NCBI RefSeq assembly: GCF_900101885.1
Contig: NZ_FNAN01000005.1
Coordinates: 285,533 to 349,532, forward strand
DNA length: 64,000 bases
Source of the DNA: Dyadobacter soli
GTDB taxonomy: Bacteria; Bacteroidota; Bacteroidia; Cytophagales; Spirosomataceae
Reading direction: 5' to 3'
Numbering within the stretch: position 1 is the first letter of the stretch; every line of letters starts with the position of its first letter. The notes under the pieces are model-generated. The model worked only from the letters and a program-made list of their open reading frames with translations, was not told the DNA's origin and did not search any database. Below, piece after piece: positions 34,715 to 43,336 of the stretch. A program made the position numbers and the translations under genes.

Positions 34715-35266
34715 TCAGGCATTGTAAGTTTCATTGCCGTGCAGCTGCCGGGCGCCGTATTTGTTCCAGGCTTCGATAATTTCCATTCGGTCCTCGATGG
34801 TCTTTGGTGTGAATGAAATGATCGTTTCGCCCGCCCGGATGCTTGTTTCGAAGGCTTCCGCATGCTCTTTGGGTACTCCGCGGCCGTGTAATGCGCCTAC
34901 TATGCCTCCCGTAAGCCCGCCCGCGCCTGCACCCGTGAGCGCCGCGAGCAGGGGACCCGCTACCGCAATGCCCAGCCCGGGAATGATCACCGTGCTGCCG
35001 ATGGCGATCAAAGCCCCGGCGATGGCGCCGGCAGTGCCGCCGATGGCCGAGCCGATGCCCGCATTTTCCATGGTCGTATGCGCGGGTTTTTCCTGGCCGA
35101 TCTCCTCGTGGTGTATCCGGTGCGTTTCGTCCGAGATAATCACATTGATTTCGTCCGGCTTGTAGCCGCGGTACATCAGTTCGTCGTACGCTTTTTGCGC
35201 ATCTGAGCGGTTGGAGAATGCGGCATTCACCAGCGAGGGATAATTATATTCGATTGTAGTTTCCAT
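34715..35266 (-). CDS. General-stress YflT-like domain protein with Gly-zipper membrane segment
   Basis: The start at 35266 (METTIEYNYPSLVNAAF, 183 residues) is preferred, since the 35 additional residues of the longer frame look untranslated. The N-terminal part (SNRSDAQKAYDELMYRGYKPDEINVIISDE) resembles the YflT/DUF1269-type stress fold. Then comes a Gly/Ala-rich double hydrophobic hairpin (GIGSAIGGTAGAIAGALIAIG ... GAGAGGLTGGIVGAL), and the chain ends with a C-terminal part about handling SIRAGETIISFT. It is probably membrane-inserted and stress-induced. The neighbouring small membrane protein belongs to the same kind of stress set. Confidence 0.75.
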   Translation of the reverse strand: METTIEYNYPSLVNAAFSNRSDAQKAYDELMYRGYKPDEINVIISDETHRIHHEEIGQEKPAHTTMENAGIGSAIGGTAGAIAGALIAIGSTVIIPGLGIAVAGPLLAALTGAGAGGLTGGIVGALHGRGVPKEHAEAFETSIRAGETIISFTPKTIEDRMEIIEAWNKYGARQLHGNETYNA

Positions 35267-35389
35267 TACGTTGTTTTTTGGTTGAAATAATGCGCGTGAC
35301 CAAAAAACAACTATGCCAGCCAAGACGTAAAAAAGCCCGAAACGAGTGCTTGCAAACGTTCCGGGCCACAATGCCGTATGGAGGTTTCG

Positions 35390-35554
35390 CTATACTACCC
35401 TGTCGCCACGTATCACACGCAGGATAATCGCAACGACGGCGATAACGAGCAGGATGTGAATGATGTTTCCTAATCCAAAACTTGCAAAGCCGAAATAGCC
35501 GATCAGCCACAGGATCACCAGGATCACGGCTATGGTATACAGGAGATTTCCCAT
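35390..35554 (-). CDS. Lmo0937-family small membrane protein
   Basis: The protein has 54 residues, beginning MGNLLYTIAVILVILWLIGY and ending RVIRGDRVV. Two hydrophobic helices (about 3-22 and 29-46) are separated by the FGFASFGLGN turn, as in the lmo0937 family of tiny membrane proteins linked with stress responses. It lies 123 bp upstream of the YflT-like gene on the same strand. Confidence 0.8.
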   Translation of the reverse strand: MGNLLYTIAVILVILWLIGYFGFASFGLGNIIHILLVIAVVAIILRVIRGDRVV

Positions 35555-35779
35555 TGTTGTAAAATTTTGAGTTAGAGTTAATTTAGAGATACATGGATTA
35601 TATCAATTTAAATGCCAGCCACTTTCTGGCGTTTCCAAACGTGATATTTCCACGGTTTCTACAATATTTGCGGCGTTCAAGGCTTTTACTCCGACGAGTT
35701 GTAGAAAATTTTCTCAAAACTTACGGTAACAGCCGCTCCGCTATCGTCATTCTCTTAATTCCCTTTCAATTCTTTTCCA

Positions 35780-36598
35780 ATGAAAAAAGCATTTCTATCA
35801 CTCTTTGCATTTGTCCTTTTAACATTAAGTCAGGCGATTGCCGCGCAGGTCGACACCGTGGAGGTGAACAGCGCGGTGATGAAAAAGAACCTGAAAGTAG
35901 TCGTGGTACGGCCTGCGGGGTATAATGCAGGCAGAGAATTTCCTGTCGTTTACCTTTTGCACGGTTACAGCGGCAACCATGCCAACTGGATCCAGAAAGC
36001 GCCCGGTATCCAGAAAGCCGCCGACCAGTTCAATATGATCATCGTCTGTCCGGACGGCGGTTTCAGCAGCTGGTATTGGGACAGCCCGGTGGACCCGCAG
36101 TCGCAGTTCGAGACTTATGTTTCCAAAGAACTCGTTGCCTACGTCGATAAAAACTACAAAACCATCAAAGACCGCAAAGGCCGGGGCATTACGGGGCTGA
36201 GCATGGGCGGTCACGGGGCATTCTACCTCGCTTTGAAGCACCAGGATGTGTACGGTACTGCCGGCAGCATGAGCGGCGGCGTGGATATCCGCCCCTTCCC
36301 CAACAACTGGGACATGGCCAAGCGCCTGGGCTCTTACGCCGAGCAACCCGAAAGGTGGGAGAAGAATACGGTAATCAATATGCTCCATTTGCTCACTCCC
36401 AACTCGCTTTCGCTCATTATCGACTGCGGTACCGAGGATTTCTTCTACGCCGTGAACGAAAACCTGCACCAGCAACTCGAATACCGCAAAATCCCGCACG
36501 ACTACATTTCCCGCCCGGGCGCGCACAACTGGCCGTATTGGGAGAATGCAGTTCAGCACCAGCTGCTTTTTATGAATACCTATTTCAATAAAAAATAA
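35780..36598 (+). CDS. Secreted alpha/beta-hydrolase esterase (esterase D / CE1-like)
   Basis: The protein has 272 residues with a signal peptide (1-22, ending IAAQ). It has the oxyanion region YLLHGYSGNHANW, the nucleophile Ser141 in GLSMGG, Asp220 in IDCGTEDFF and His249 in PGAHNW, so the triad is intact. The fold resembles feruloyl/acetyl esterases of family CE1 and S-formylglutathione hydrolase. With the CE15-like gene 28 bp downstream on the same strand, removal of acyl decorations from hemicellulose is plausible. The exact ester is not predictable. Confidence 0.87.
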   Translation: MKKAFLSLFAFVLLTLSQAIAAQVDTVEVNSAVMKKNLKVVVVRPAGYNAGREFPVVYLLHGYSGNHANWIQKAPGIQKAADQFNMIIVCPDGGFSSWYWDSPVDPQSQFETYVSKELVAYVDKNYKTIKDRKGRGITGLSMGGHGAFYLALKHQDVYGTAGSMSGGVDIRPFPNNWDMAKRLGSYAEQPERWEKNTVINMLHLLTPNSLSLIIDCGTEDFFYAVNENLHQQLEYRKIPHDYISRPGAHNWPYWENAVQHQLLFMNTYFNKK

Positions 36599-36626
36599 TC
36601 CGCAAATCCGTGTCATACGGCTCACT

Positions 36627-37874
36627 ATGAGGTATTTTCTGTTTGCATTGACGCTTCTTTTCACTGTTTTGCCAAAAATATTGCGTGCCCAGGAGGGTAA
36701 TCAGGCATTGCCCGATCCATTTACATTTAACAATGGGAAAAAGGTAAAGTCTGTCAAGGACTGGGAGCGGAGGCGGAAAGAGATCCTTGAAACCATGACG
36801 CGCGAAATGTACGGGGTAGCTCCGGGTCGCCCTAAAAATATGCGTTTCGAAGTTTTCGACCTTGATAAGAATGCATTAGGCGGCAAAGTGACGCGCAAGC
36901 AAGTGACGGTGCATATTACGGAAAACGGCAGGGAAGCGAAGTTCGACCTGCTCGTTTACATTCCGAACTCGGCCAAACATCCGGTACCAGCCATTATCGG
37001 GCTCAATTTCATCGGTAACCAGGCGATCCATCCCGACCCGGGCATTAAGCTGACCACCGCCTGGGTCGAGAACAGCAGGATGTTCCCCTGCGCCGTGGAT
37101 GGTAAGGCAACGGACGCATGCCGTGGTGTGAATGCCTCGCAGTGGGCTGTGGACAGCATTCTCGCACGCGGGTACGCGCTCGTGACGCTCTACCGCGAGG
37201 AAATCGCTTCCGACCGTAAGGCACAGGCATTTCAAACCGGCATTCACCCATTGTACCCCGGGTTGCAGCAGCGCGAGGACAATTTCGGTACCGTGGCCGC
37301 CTGGGCCTGGGCTTTGAGCCGTGGGTTGGATTACCTCGAAACGGACGAGGATATCGACGCCAAACGTGTGGCGGTGTTCGGTTTTTCGCGGTTGGGCAAG
37401 GCGGCGCTCTGGGCCGGTGCAACGGATCGCCGGTTTGCAGCCGTACTGAGCAATGAATCGGGCGCAGGTGGAGGCAAGCAGTTCCGGCGCGGGGTGGGGG
37501 AAGACATTAACCGGCTTTGCACGGCATTTCCGCATTGGTTTGCACGGAGTTTCGCCCAATATAAAGGCAAGGACACGGAGCTGCCGTTCGATCAGCATTT
37601 CGTCCTTTCGCTCATTGCTCCAAGACCTGTTTACCTGGCAACGGCGGAAGACGACAAGAATTCAGACCCCCAGGGAGAGTTTGCTACCGCGCGGGCGGCG
37701 GATGCAGTGTACCGGTTTTTGGGAACGAACGGTTTACCCGACGGCCCGTTTCCGGCGCTGAATCAGCCTCTGGCGGGCCAAATAGGGTTTCATATCCGAC
37801 CGGGCGGGCACGATGTTAAAATGTTCGACTGGATACAGATATTAAATTTCTCTGATTTACATTTGCAAAAATAG
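36627..37874 (+). CDS. Glucuronoyl esterase-like protein (CE15 type)
   Basis: The protein has 415 residues with a signal peptide (1-21). The alpha/beta-hydrolase nucleophile elbow is GFSRLGKAAL with Ser254 and the CE15-specific Arg and Lys. The acid is probably Glu277 in SNESGAGG and the base His395 in RPGGHDVK. The middle (WAWALSRGLDYLETDEDID) is also typical for bacterial CE15 members. The enzyme would cleave ester links between glucuronic acid side chains of xylan and lignin, outside the cytoplasm. It forms a same-strand group with the upstream esterase and the downstream sugar transporter. Confidence 0.85.
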   Translation: MRYFLFALTLLFTVLPKILRAQEGNQALPDPFTFNNGKKVKSVKDWERRRKEILETMTREMYGVAPGRPKNMRFEVFDLDKNALGGKVTRKQVTVHITENGREAKFDLLVYIPNSAKHPVPAIIGLNFIGNQAIHPDPGIKLTTAWVENSRMFPCAVDGKATDACRGVNASQWAVDSILARGYALVTLYREEIASDRKAQAFQTGIHPLYPGLQQREDNFGTVAAWAWALSRGLDYLETDEDIDAKRVAVFGFSRLGKAALWAGATDRRFAAVLSNESGAGGGKQFRRGVGEDINRLCTAFPHWFARSFAQYKGKDTELPFDQHFVLSLIAPRPVYLATAEDDKNSDPQGEFATARAADAVYRFLGTNGLPDGPFPALNQPLAGQIGFHIRPGGHDVKMFDWIQILNFSDLHLQK

Positions 37875-37909
37875 ACCGAACCTAATATTTAATTTTACTA
37901 TTCAGCTAA

Positions 37910-39160
37910 ATGAGCAACCAATCGTCTGCCGGCACCGTTCACGCCTCCCCGCCCAAGTTCACCGACAAAAAATACCTAATCACCCTGGTCTTCGTAACCT
38001 CCCTTTTCATGTTCTGGGGGATTGCCATTACGATGGGGGACGTGCTCAACAAACACTTTCAACACGTTTTAAGTCTGACCAAAACACAATCCGCATTTGT
38101 GCAATTCGCGATCTTCGGGGCTTATGGTGTGATGGGGATCCCGGCGGGGTTATTCATGAAGCGTTTTGGCTATAAAAACGGCGTTCTTTTCGGACTGACG
38201 CTCTTTGCTGTCGGTTCGTTTTTGTTTGTTCCGGCTGCTGCTGCGGCTTCATTTCCATTCTTTGGAGGAGCGTTGTTCATTCTGGGCTGCGGTCTTTCCA
38301 CCTTGGAAACGGTTGCCCACCCGTTTGTCGCGTCGCTGGGAGATCAGCGTACGAGTGACATGCGTATCAATTTTGCCCAGGCATTTAATGCATTGGGTAC
38401 AATTATCGGACCGGCCGTTGGTTCTTATTTTTTGTTGAGAAATAATGTGGAAGGCAGTACGGACCTTACTTCGGTAAAAACATTGTACATCGTCATAGGA
38501 AGTGTGATTGCTACGATCGCGGTATTGTTTTCATTTGTTAAAGTACCGGCACTTATCGATCCCCACGGAGCCGTAGATCCTGCTGTTGCCAATGTGGACA
38601 CGCATCCGGAGAGAGGCCTTTTCCAGCACAGACATTTCAAATGGGCAGTTTTGGCGCAATTTTTCAACGTAGCTGCACAAGCCGGTACGTGGGCGTTTTT
38701 TATTAACTACGGTCACGAGAAAATGGGTTTCTCCGACGCTGTGGCTGGTAACTACATGATCATTTTCTTCGTATTGATGCTTACAGGCCGTTTCGTGGGT
38801 ACATTCCTCATGCGTTTTATTGCACCACATTCTTTACTAGCGATTTTTGCTGCATGTAATATTGTAATGTGCCTGATTATCGCGCAAAGCCTTGGCTGGC
38901 CATCATTTATCGCATTGCTGATGCTGAACTTCTTTTTCAGCATCATGTTCCCAACCATTTTTAGTCTCGGATTGAAAAACCTGGGCGCACATACGCAGCA
39001 GGCTTCTTCATTTATTTCAATGGGTGTCGTGGGCGGCGCGTTCTTCCCATTCGCCATGGGCGCGGTGGCGGAAACAAACGTGGCGCATGCCTACTACCTT
39101 CCCATCATCTGTTATGCGGTGATCTTCCTGTTTGGTTACAAATATTATAAAGTGCTTTAA
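37910..39160 (+). CDS. Sugar MFS transporter, FucP (fucose/glucose-galactose:H+ symporter) family
   Basis: The protein has 416 residues and about 12 membrane helices. The first helix contains VTSLFMFWGIAITMGDVLNKHF, which corresponds to the FucP motif, followed by FAIFGAYGVMGIPAGLFMKRFGYKNGVLFGL and the ETVAHPFVASLGDQRTSDMRINFAQAFNALG block, a family signature. It carries a hexose, fucose or related sugar across the inner membrane. The neighbouring ROK kinase could phosphorylate the imported sugar. Confidence 0.9.
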   Translation: MSNQSSAGTVHASPPKFTDKKYLITLVFVTSLFMFWGIAITMGDVLNKHFQHVLSLTKTQSAFVQFAIFGAYGVMGIPAGLFMKRFGYKNGVLFGLTLFAVGSFLFVPAAAAASFPFFGGALFILGCGLSTLETVAHPFVASLGDQRTSDMRINFAQAFNALGTIIGPAVGSYFLLRNNVEGSTDLTSVKTLYIVIGSVIATIAVLFSFVKVPALIDPHGAVDPAVANVDTHPERGLFQHRHFKWAVLAQFFNVAAQAGTWAFFINYGHEKMGFSDAVAGNYMIIFFVLMLTGRFVGTFLMRFIAPHSLLAIFAACNIVMCLIIAQSLGWPSFIALLMLNFFFSIMFPTIFSLGLKNLGAHTQQASSFISMGVVGGAFFPFAMGAVAETNVAHAYYLPIICYAVIFLFGYKYYKVL

Positions 39161-39166
39161 AAACTT

Positions 39167-39201
39167 CGGCAGTCGGCTTTCGGCTGCCGTTTTCTTTTTT
39201 T
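39167..39201 (+). terminator. Rho-independent terminator after the FucP-like gene
   Basis: The stem CGGCAGTCG / CGGCTGCCG with one G-U pair is followed by TTTTCTTTTTTT. It lies 6 bp past the stop. Confidence 0.82.
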
Positions 39202-39233
39202 ATTGATCCAATCTTTAGTTTAGCAATAATAGA

Positions 39234-40133
39234 ATGAAACTCTGGGGAATCGACTTAGGAGGTACTAAAATAGAATGTGCAGTGCTGGATCCCGAAAGGA
39301 ATCTGGAAGTGGTGGTGCGGATGCGCGTGCCGACGGAATCGGTCAACGGCTACGACCATATCCTGTCGCAGATCAAGAAGCTGATAGACATGGTGGCGGA
39401 CCAGGTGGGCGAGCGGCCGCGTAAAATCGGATTCGCGACGCCGGGCGTGCTCGAACCGGATTCGCAATTGATGAAAAACTCCAACACGACCTGCCTCAAC
39501 GGAATGCCGTTGAAGACCGATCTTGAAAAAATACTGGGCGTGCCCTGCGAGCTGGCGAATGATGCGAACTGTTTCGCATTGGCCGAAGCATTGATGGGCG
39601 CGGGCAAGGATTACCACGGGGCGGAAGTCGTTTTCGGGGTGATTATGGGTACCGGCGTCGGCGGCGGGCTTGTGGTGAACAACAAGATCATCGGCGGGCA
39701 CCACGGTATCGGCGGTGAATGGGGGCACAATATCCTCGAAGAAGGCGGCGACCCATGCTATTGCGGCAAAGCTGGCTGCGTGGAGCAGGTAATCGCCGGT
39801 CCTGCATTGGAGCGCCATTACGAGAAACTGAGCGGCGAGAAAGTTTCAATGAAAACCGTCCTGGAAAGATACCACGCAGGCAACGACGAGCACGCGAAAG
39901 CGACCATCGAGCGCCTGCTGGAATATTATGGCCGGGCCATTTCGACGCTCATCAACGTGATCGACCCCAATCTGATCGTGATCGGTGGCGGCGTAGGGAA
40001 TATCGACCTGCTTTATACCGCCGGTTACGAGCGTATCCGCAAGTATATTTTTAACAAAGGAATTGTCACCACGCCGATCGTGAAGCCTAAACTGGGCGAT
40101 AGCGCGGGCGTTTTCGGGGCTGCATTGCTCTGA
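39234..40133 (+). CDS. ROK-family sugar kinase
   Basis: The protein has 299 residues without the helix-turn-helix of ROK repressors, so a kinase. Its ATP motif is DLGGTK (7-12) and the catalytic Asp110 is in ANDANCFALAEA. The glycine-rich GVIMGTGVGGGLVV and the zinc site His165, Cys175, Cys177 and Cys182 in GHNILEEGGDPCYCGKAGC are complete. It phosphorylates a hexose such as glucose, fructose, N-acetylglucosamine or mannose. The sequence does not decide which. It is next to a FucP-type transporter. Confidence 0.9.
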   Translation: MKLWGIDLGGTKIECAVLDPERNLEVVVRMRVPTESVNGYDHILSQIKKLIDMVADQVGERPRKIGFATPGVLEPDSQLMKNSNTTCLNGMPLKTDLEKILGVPCELANDANCFALAEALMGAGKDYHGAEVVFGVIMGTGVGGGLVVNNKIIGGHHGIGGEWGHNILEEGGDPCYCGKAGCVEQVIAGPALERHYEKLSGEKVSMKTVLERYHAGNDEHAKATIERLLEYYGRAISTLINVIDPNLIVIGGGVGNIDLLYTAGYERIRKYIFNKGIVTTPIVKPKLGDSAGVFGAALL

Positions 40134-40153
40134 TCCGCTTTCCATGATCCAGG

Positions 40154-40196
40154 TCCCGGCAGTTCTCAGCATTTTGTTGAGATTGTCGGGATTTTT
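40154..40196 (+). terminator. Terminator after the ROK kinase gene
   Basis: The imperfect stem TCCCGGCAG... / ...GATTGTCGGGA is followed by TTTTTGTTGCGTTTTG, 20 bp past the stop. Confidence 0.65.
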
Positions 40197-40280
40197 GTTG
40201 CGTTTTGTTGAAGGTATATAGGCAGTAAATCAGTAATTTATATGGCTTCTTAGCTCAGTTGTCATCAACTCGCATTAGTC

Positions 40281-41480
40281 ATGTATACCACTACCACCAG
40301 CACCCTCACCAACCGCATACGGTCGATCGACACCGTGCGCGGCCTGATCATCATCATCATGGCCCTCGACCACGTGCGCGATTTCTTTCACATTGCCGGA
40401 GCCACCGGCGATCCGACGGACCTCGCTACCACCACGCCCGCATTGTTTTTCACACGATGGATCACGCATTACTGTGCGCCGAGTTTCATGATGCTTTCGG
40501 GGTTGTCGGCCTATTTATCGGGCCAGAACAAAACCGCAGCCGAGAAATCGTCCTTCCTGATCAAGCGCGGTTTCTGGCTTATCCTGGTGGAAATGGTGTT
40601 TATGACATTCGCATTCACATTCGATATTTATTACAAAACCCTCTTTTTCGCCGTATTCTGGGCGCTGGGCGGGGCGATGATCGTACTGGGCGTTGCCGTC
40701 CGGTTTGCGTCACCTAAAACGATCCTGATACTCGGACTGGCGCTGGTACTGGGGCATAACCTGCTGGATTATGTGAAGTTGCAGGAAAATTCTGTCGGGG
40801 ACATCCTGCTGCGCATATTCTTCACCGGTAGAGGCACATTCCTCCCGCGGCCCGACGGCGGCGCAATCGTCTTTCTGTACGTGATTTTCCCGTGGGCAGG
40901 CATTATGATGTCCGGCTATGGCCTGGGTATGCTTTTCAACCGCAATGCAGACCCCGCACGCCGCAGGAAGCTGCTTTTGCTCACAGGAGCCGCGCTGACG
41001 GTACTGTTTGTGGTTTTGAGATTGATCAACGGCTATGGCGACCCGGTACCCTGGTCGACGCAGGATACGGGCGTCAAGACTTTCATGTCCTTTTTCAATG
41101 TCACCAAATATCCGCCTTCGCTGTTCTTCACATTCATGACCCAGGGGCCGATACTCATTCTGCTGGCCCTTACCGAGCATACCGACAATGCATTCAGCCG
41201 CATTTGCACGGTTTACGGCCGGGTACCATTCTTCTTTTTTCTCGTGCATTTTTACGTGATCCACATCATGACCATGGTGATCGTGTTCCTCTCCGGCTAT
41301 ACCTGGAAGCAGGCTACGGACGATAGTCTTTTCTTCAAATTCCGGCCAAACGAGTTCGGCTACCCTCTCGGGCAGACCTACCTGATCTGGATTTTGATCG
41401 TCGTCGCGCTGTACTTGCCGTGCAAGTGGTACGGCGAATACCGGGCGCGGAAGAGAACCTGGTGGCTCAGCTATTTGTAA
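40281..41480 (+). CDS. DUF1624 (heparan-alpha-glucosaminide acetyltransferase-like) membrane protein
   Basis: The protein has 399 residues and about ten membrane helices. The N-terminal signature RIRSIDTVRGLIIIIMALDHVRDFF, with the Asp-His pair in the first helix, and the later PSFMMLSGLSAYLSG define DUF1624/HGSNAT-like acyltransferases. Other members move acetyl groups across the membrane onto sugars; here the acceptor is unknown. It follows the sugar kinase gene, from which a terminator separates it, and is 29 bp upstream of an esterase-type gene. Confidence 0.88.
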   Translation: MYTTTTSTLTNRIRSIDTVRGLIIIIMALDHVRDFFHIAGATGDPTDLATTTPALFFTRWITHYCAPSFMMLSGLSAYLSGQNKTAAEKSSFLIKRGFWLILVEMVFMTFAFTFDIYYKTLFFAVFWALGGAMIVLGVAVRFASPKTILILGLALVLGHNLLDYVKLQENSVGDILLRIFFTGRGTFLPRPDGGAIVFLYVIFPWAGIMMSGYGLGMLFNRNADPARRRKLLLLTGAALTVLFVVLRLINGYGDPVPWSTQDTGVKTFMSFFNVTKYPPSLFFTFMTQGPILILLALTEHTDNAFSRICTVYGRVPFFFFLVHFYVIHIMTMVIVFLSGYTWKQATDDSLFFKFRPNEFGYPLGQTYLIWILIVVALYLPCKWYGEYRARKRTWWLSYL

Positions 41481-41509
41481 ACTATTATTTAATTTAAATA
41501 CACACTTTC

Positions 41510-42895
41510 ATGAAGCATCTTTTGCTCCTGTTTTGCTTTCTAACACCTATTCTAACCAATGCACAAGCGCCGGAGGAAAACTACCCGGTAGATCCCGCCT
41601 CGGAGGAACACGCTGGCGTGCCCAAGGGTGAAGTTCTAAAATTTGTGTTTGATCAATCCAAAATCTTTCCCGGTACGTGGCGCGAGTACTGGGTGTATGT
41701 GCCCGCGCAATACAAGCCCGATACGCCCGCGTGCGTATACGTGAACCAGGACGGCATTCAATGGAAGGCACCGACGGTATTCGATAACCTCATTCACCAG
41801 AAGGAAATGCCGGTCACAATCGGGGTGTTTGTGATGCACGGGCGCGTGAAAGCCGCCGATCCCAATGCGGCCAACGACCGTTTCAACCGGAGTTTCGAAT
41901 ACGACGGCCTGGGCGATGCCTATGCGCGGTTTATCCTCGAAGAAATCCTGCCGGAAGTGGAAAAGCAGAAAACCAGCGACGGCCGTGCAATCCGCCTTTC
42001 GAAAAACGGTAACGACCGCGCGATAGGAGGTTCCAGCAGCGGAGCCGTGTGTGCATTCACCGCCGCGTGGGAACGCCCCGATGCATTTTCACGTGTTTTC
42101 AGTGCGATAGGGACTTATGTAGGCCTCCGCGGCGCGGACCGTTACCCGACATTGCTCCGAAAAGTCGAGCCCAAACCCATTCGCATTTACATGCAGGATG
42201 GTGCCAACGACCTGAATATCTACGCCGGCGACTGGTGGATGGCGAATCAAACGATGCTGCGCGCGCTGACATTTGCCGGTTACGAGGTGAAACATCAGTG
42301 GGGCGAGGGCGGTCACAACGGCAAACAGGGAACGTCGCTGTTTCCCGAGGCGATGCGGTATTTGTGGAAAGGCTGGCCGCAACCGGTCAAGATAGGGCAG
42401 TCTCAGAATGCATTTCTCTCGGCATTGCTGATGGACGGGGAGGAATGGAAGGAGACCAAAGATAAAATGCCTGCATCGGCGACGACGGCGCTTTCTCCTG
42501 ATCACACATTGGTTTACACCGCCGACCCGCTTTCGCATTGGGTATATTCGGCCCAGATTCAATCAGGCGGTAAGCAGGCATACAAGCAGCGGTTCGGATG
42601 GCTGCACGTGCCCGATACCGAGGACAATACCGGCGCAGGGAACATCATTTGCGATCGCGAGGGCCGTATTTATGTGGCTACGAATATGGGCGTTCAGATC
42701 CTCGATCAGACTGGCCGGGTGAATGCTATCCTGCCTTCACCAGTAGCAGGTGCGGTAACGAAAATAGCATTCGGCGGTGCCGGTTTTGATATACTTTATA
42801 TTCATACAAAAGGCAAAACGTACAGCCGAAAACTGAAAACCCGGGGCGCTAACCAGGCGGAAGCGCCCAATAAGCCGGACGCTCCCAAATTGTAG
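41510..42895 (+). CDS. Secreted esterase fused to an SMP-30/gluconolactonase-like segment
   Basis: The protein has 461 residues with a signal peptide (1-19). The N-terminal part (about 35-285) is an alpha/beta-hydrolase of the enterochelin-esterase/CE1 kind with Ser176 in GGSSSGAV, an acid near Asp230/Asp234 (MQDGANDLNIY) and His269 in GEGGHNG. The C-terminal 130 residues (GWLHVPDTEDNTGAGNIICDREGRIYVATNMGVQILDQTGRVNAIL) match blades of an SMP-30/gluconolactonase beta-propeller but are too short for a full one. Substrate unknown; cleavage of acyl-sugar esters is likely. It is convergent with the next gene, only 2 bp apart. Confidence 0.82.
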   Translation: MKHLLLLFCFLTPILTNAQAPEENYPVDPASEEHAGVPKGEVLKFVFDQSKIFPGTWREYWVYVPAQYKPDTPACVYVNQDGIQWKAPTVFDNLIHQKEMPVTIGVFVMHGRVKAADPNAANDRFNRSFEYDGLGDAYARFILEEILPEVEKQKTSDGRAIRLSKNGNDRAIGGSSSGAVCAFTAAWERPDAFSRVFSAIGTYVGLRGADRYPTLLRKVEPKPIRIYMQDGANDLNIYAGDWWMANQTMLRALTFAGYEVKHQWGEGGHNGKQGTSLFPEAMRYLWKGWPQPVKIGQSQNAFLSALLMDGEEWKETKDKMPASATTALSPDHTLVYTADPLSHWVYSAQIQSGGKQAYKQRFGWLHVPDTEDNTGAGNIICDREGRIYVATNMGVQILDQTGRVNAILPSPVAGAVTKIAFGGAGFDILYIHTKGKTYSRKLKTRGANQAEAPNKPDAPKL

Positions 42896-42897
42896 TG

Positions 42898-43314
42898 TTA
42901 TCCGTTGAGGAAAATGGCCAGGACGATCAGTAACCCGGCGACGAGGCTTATCGAACCGGCAAACGGGAAGAAATAAATGAATTCAATGGCGCCCATGGCC
43001 ACGTAACCGATCCCGATGGGTGTGAGCACGTTTCGGGCAATGTCGTGATTGCTGTCGGAATACCGGGCGGCCGACAGGATCAGCGCTATCGACATACCAT
43101 ATACGACGAACAGGATGAGGCCGTAGCCTTCGAAGTAATCGCCCATACTCCGCATGACACCCATGAACTCGAATTTGGGGCCGGTCATCTGCCTGATCAC
43201 CTCTTGTTTGACGGGATCAGGGGTTTCTTTCCATGAAAAGTGGCCGAAAAAATGCCCGATTAAATGTACAAGGATACACAGCGCGGAAAGGCGCAGCAGG
43301 AGTCTGGGTTTCAT
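42898..43314 (-). CDS. Small four-helix membrane protein, unknown function
   Basis: The protein has 138 residues. Four hydrophobic segments are at about 5-25, 60-83, 95-113 and 117-137. Conserved-looking histidines lie in the first helix (LVHLIGHFFGHFSW). I do not recognise the family. The same HLIGHFFG pattern occurs in small integral proteins of unknown role in Bacteroidota, as far as I recall. It is convergent with the esterase fusion gene and upstream-adjacent to the GHL6-like gene on the same strand. Confidence 0.65.
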   Translation of the reverse strand: MKPRLLLRLSALCILVHLIGHFFGHFSWKETPDPVKQEVIRQMTGPKFEFMGVMRSMGDYFEGYGLILFVVYGMSIALILSAARYSDSNHDIARNVLTPIGIGYVAMGAIEFIYFFPFAGSISLVAGLLIVLAIFLNG

Positions 43315-43336
43315 AAGGGGTAGCGTTAGATTTAGT

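Noticed and set aside
35351..35366. GCAAACGTTCCG near the small stress genes as a LacI operator
   Set aside because: Only one arm matches the iol/sus operator and the site lies downstream of, not before, the 54-residue protein gene, though it is upstream of the YflT-like gene; too weak to call.
40244..40262. GGCTTCTTAGCTCAGTTG looks like the acceptor and D-arm of a tRNA
   Set aside because: No anticodon arm, T-arm or 3' half follows; the next gene starts within 20 bases. Chance or a remnant; not called as a tRNA.
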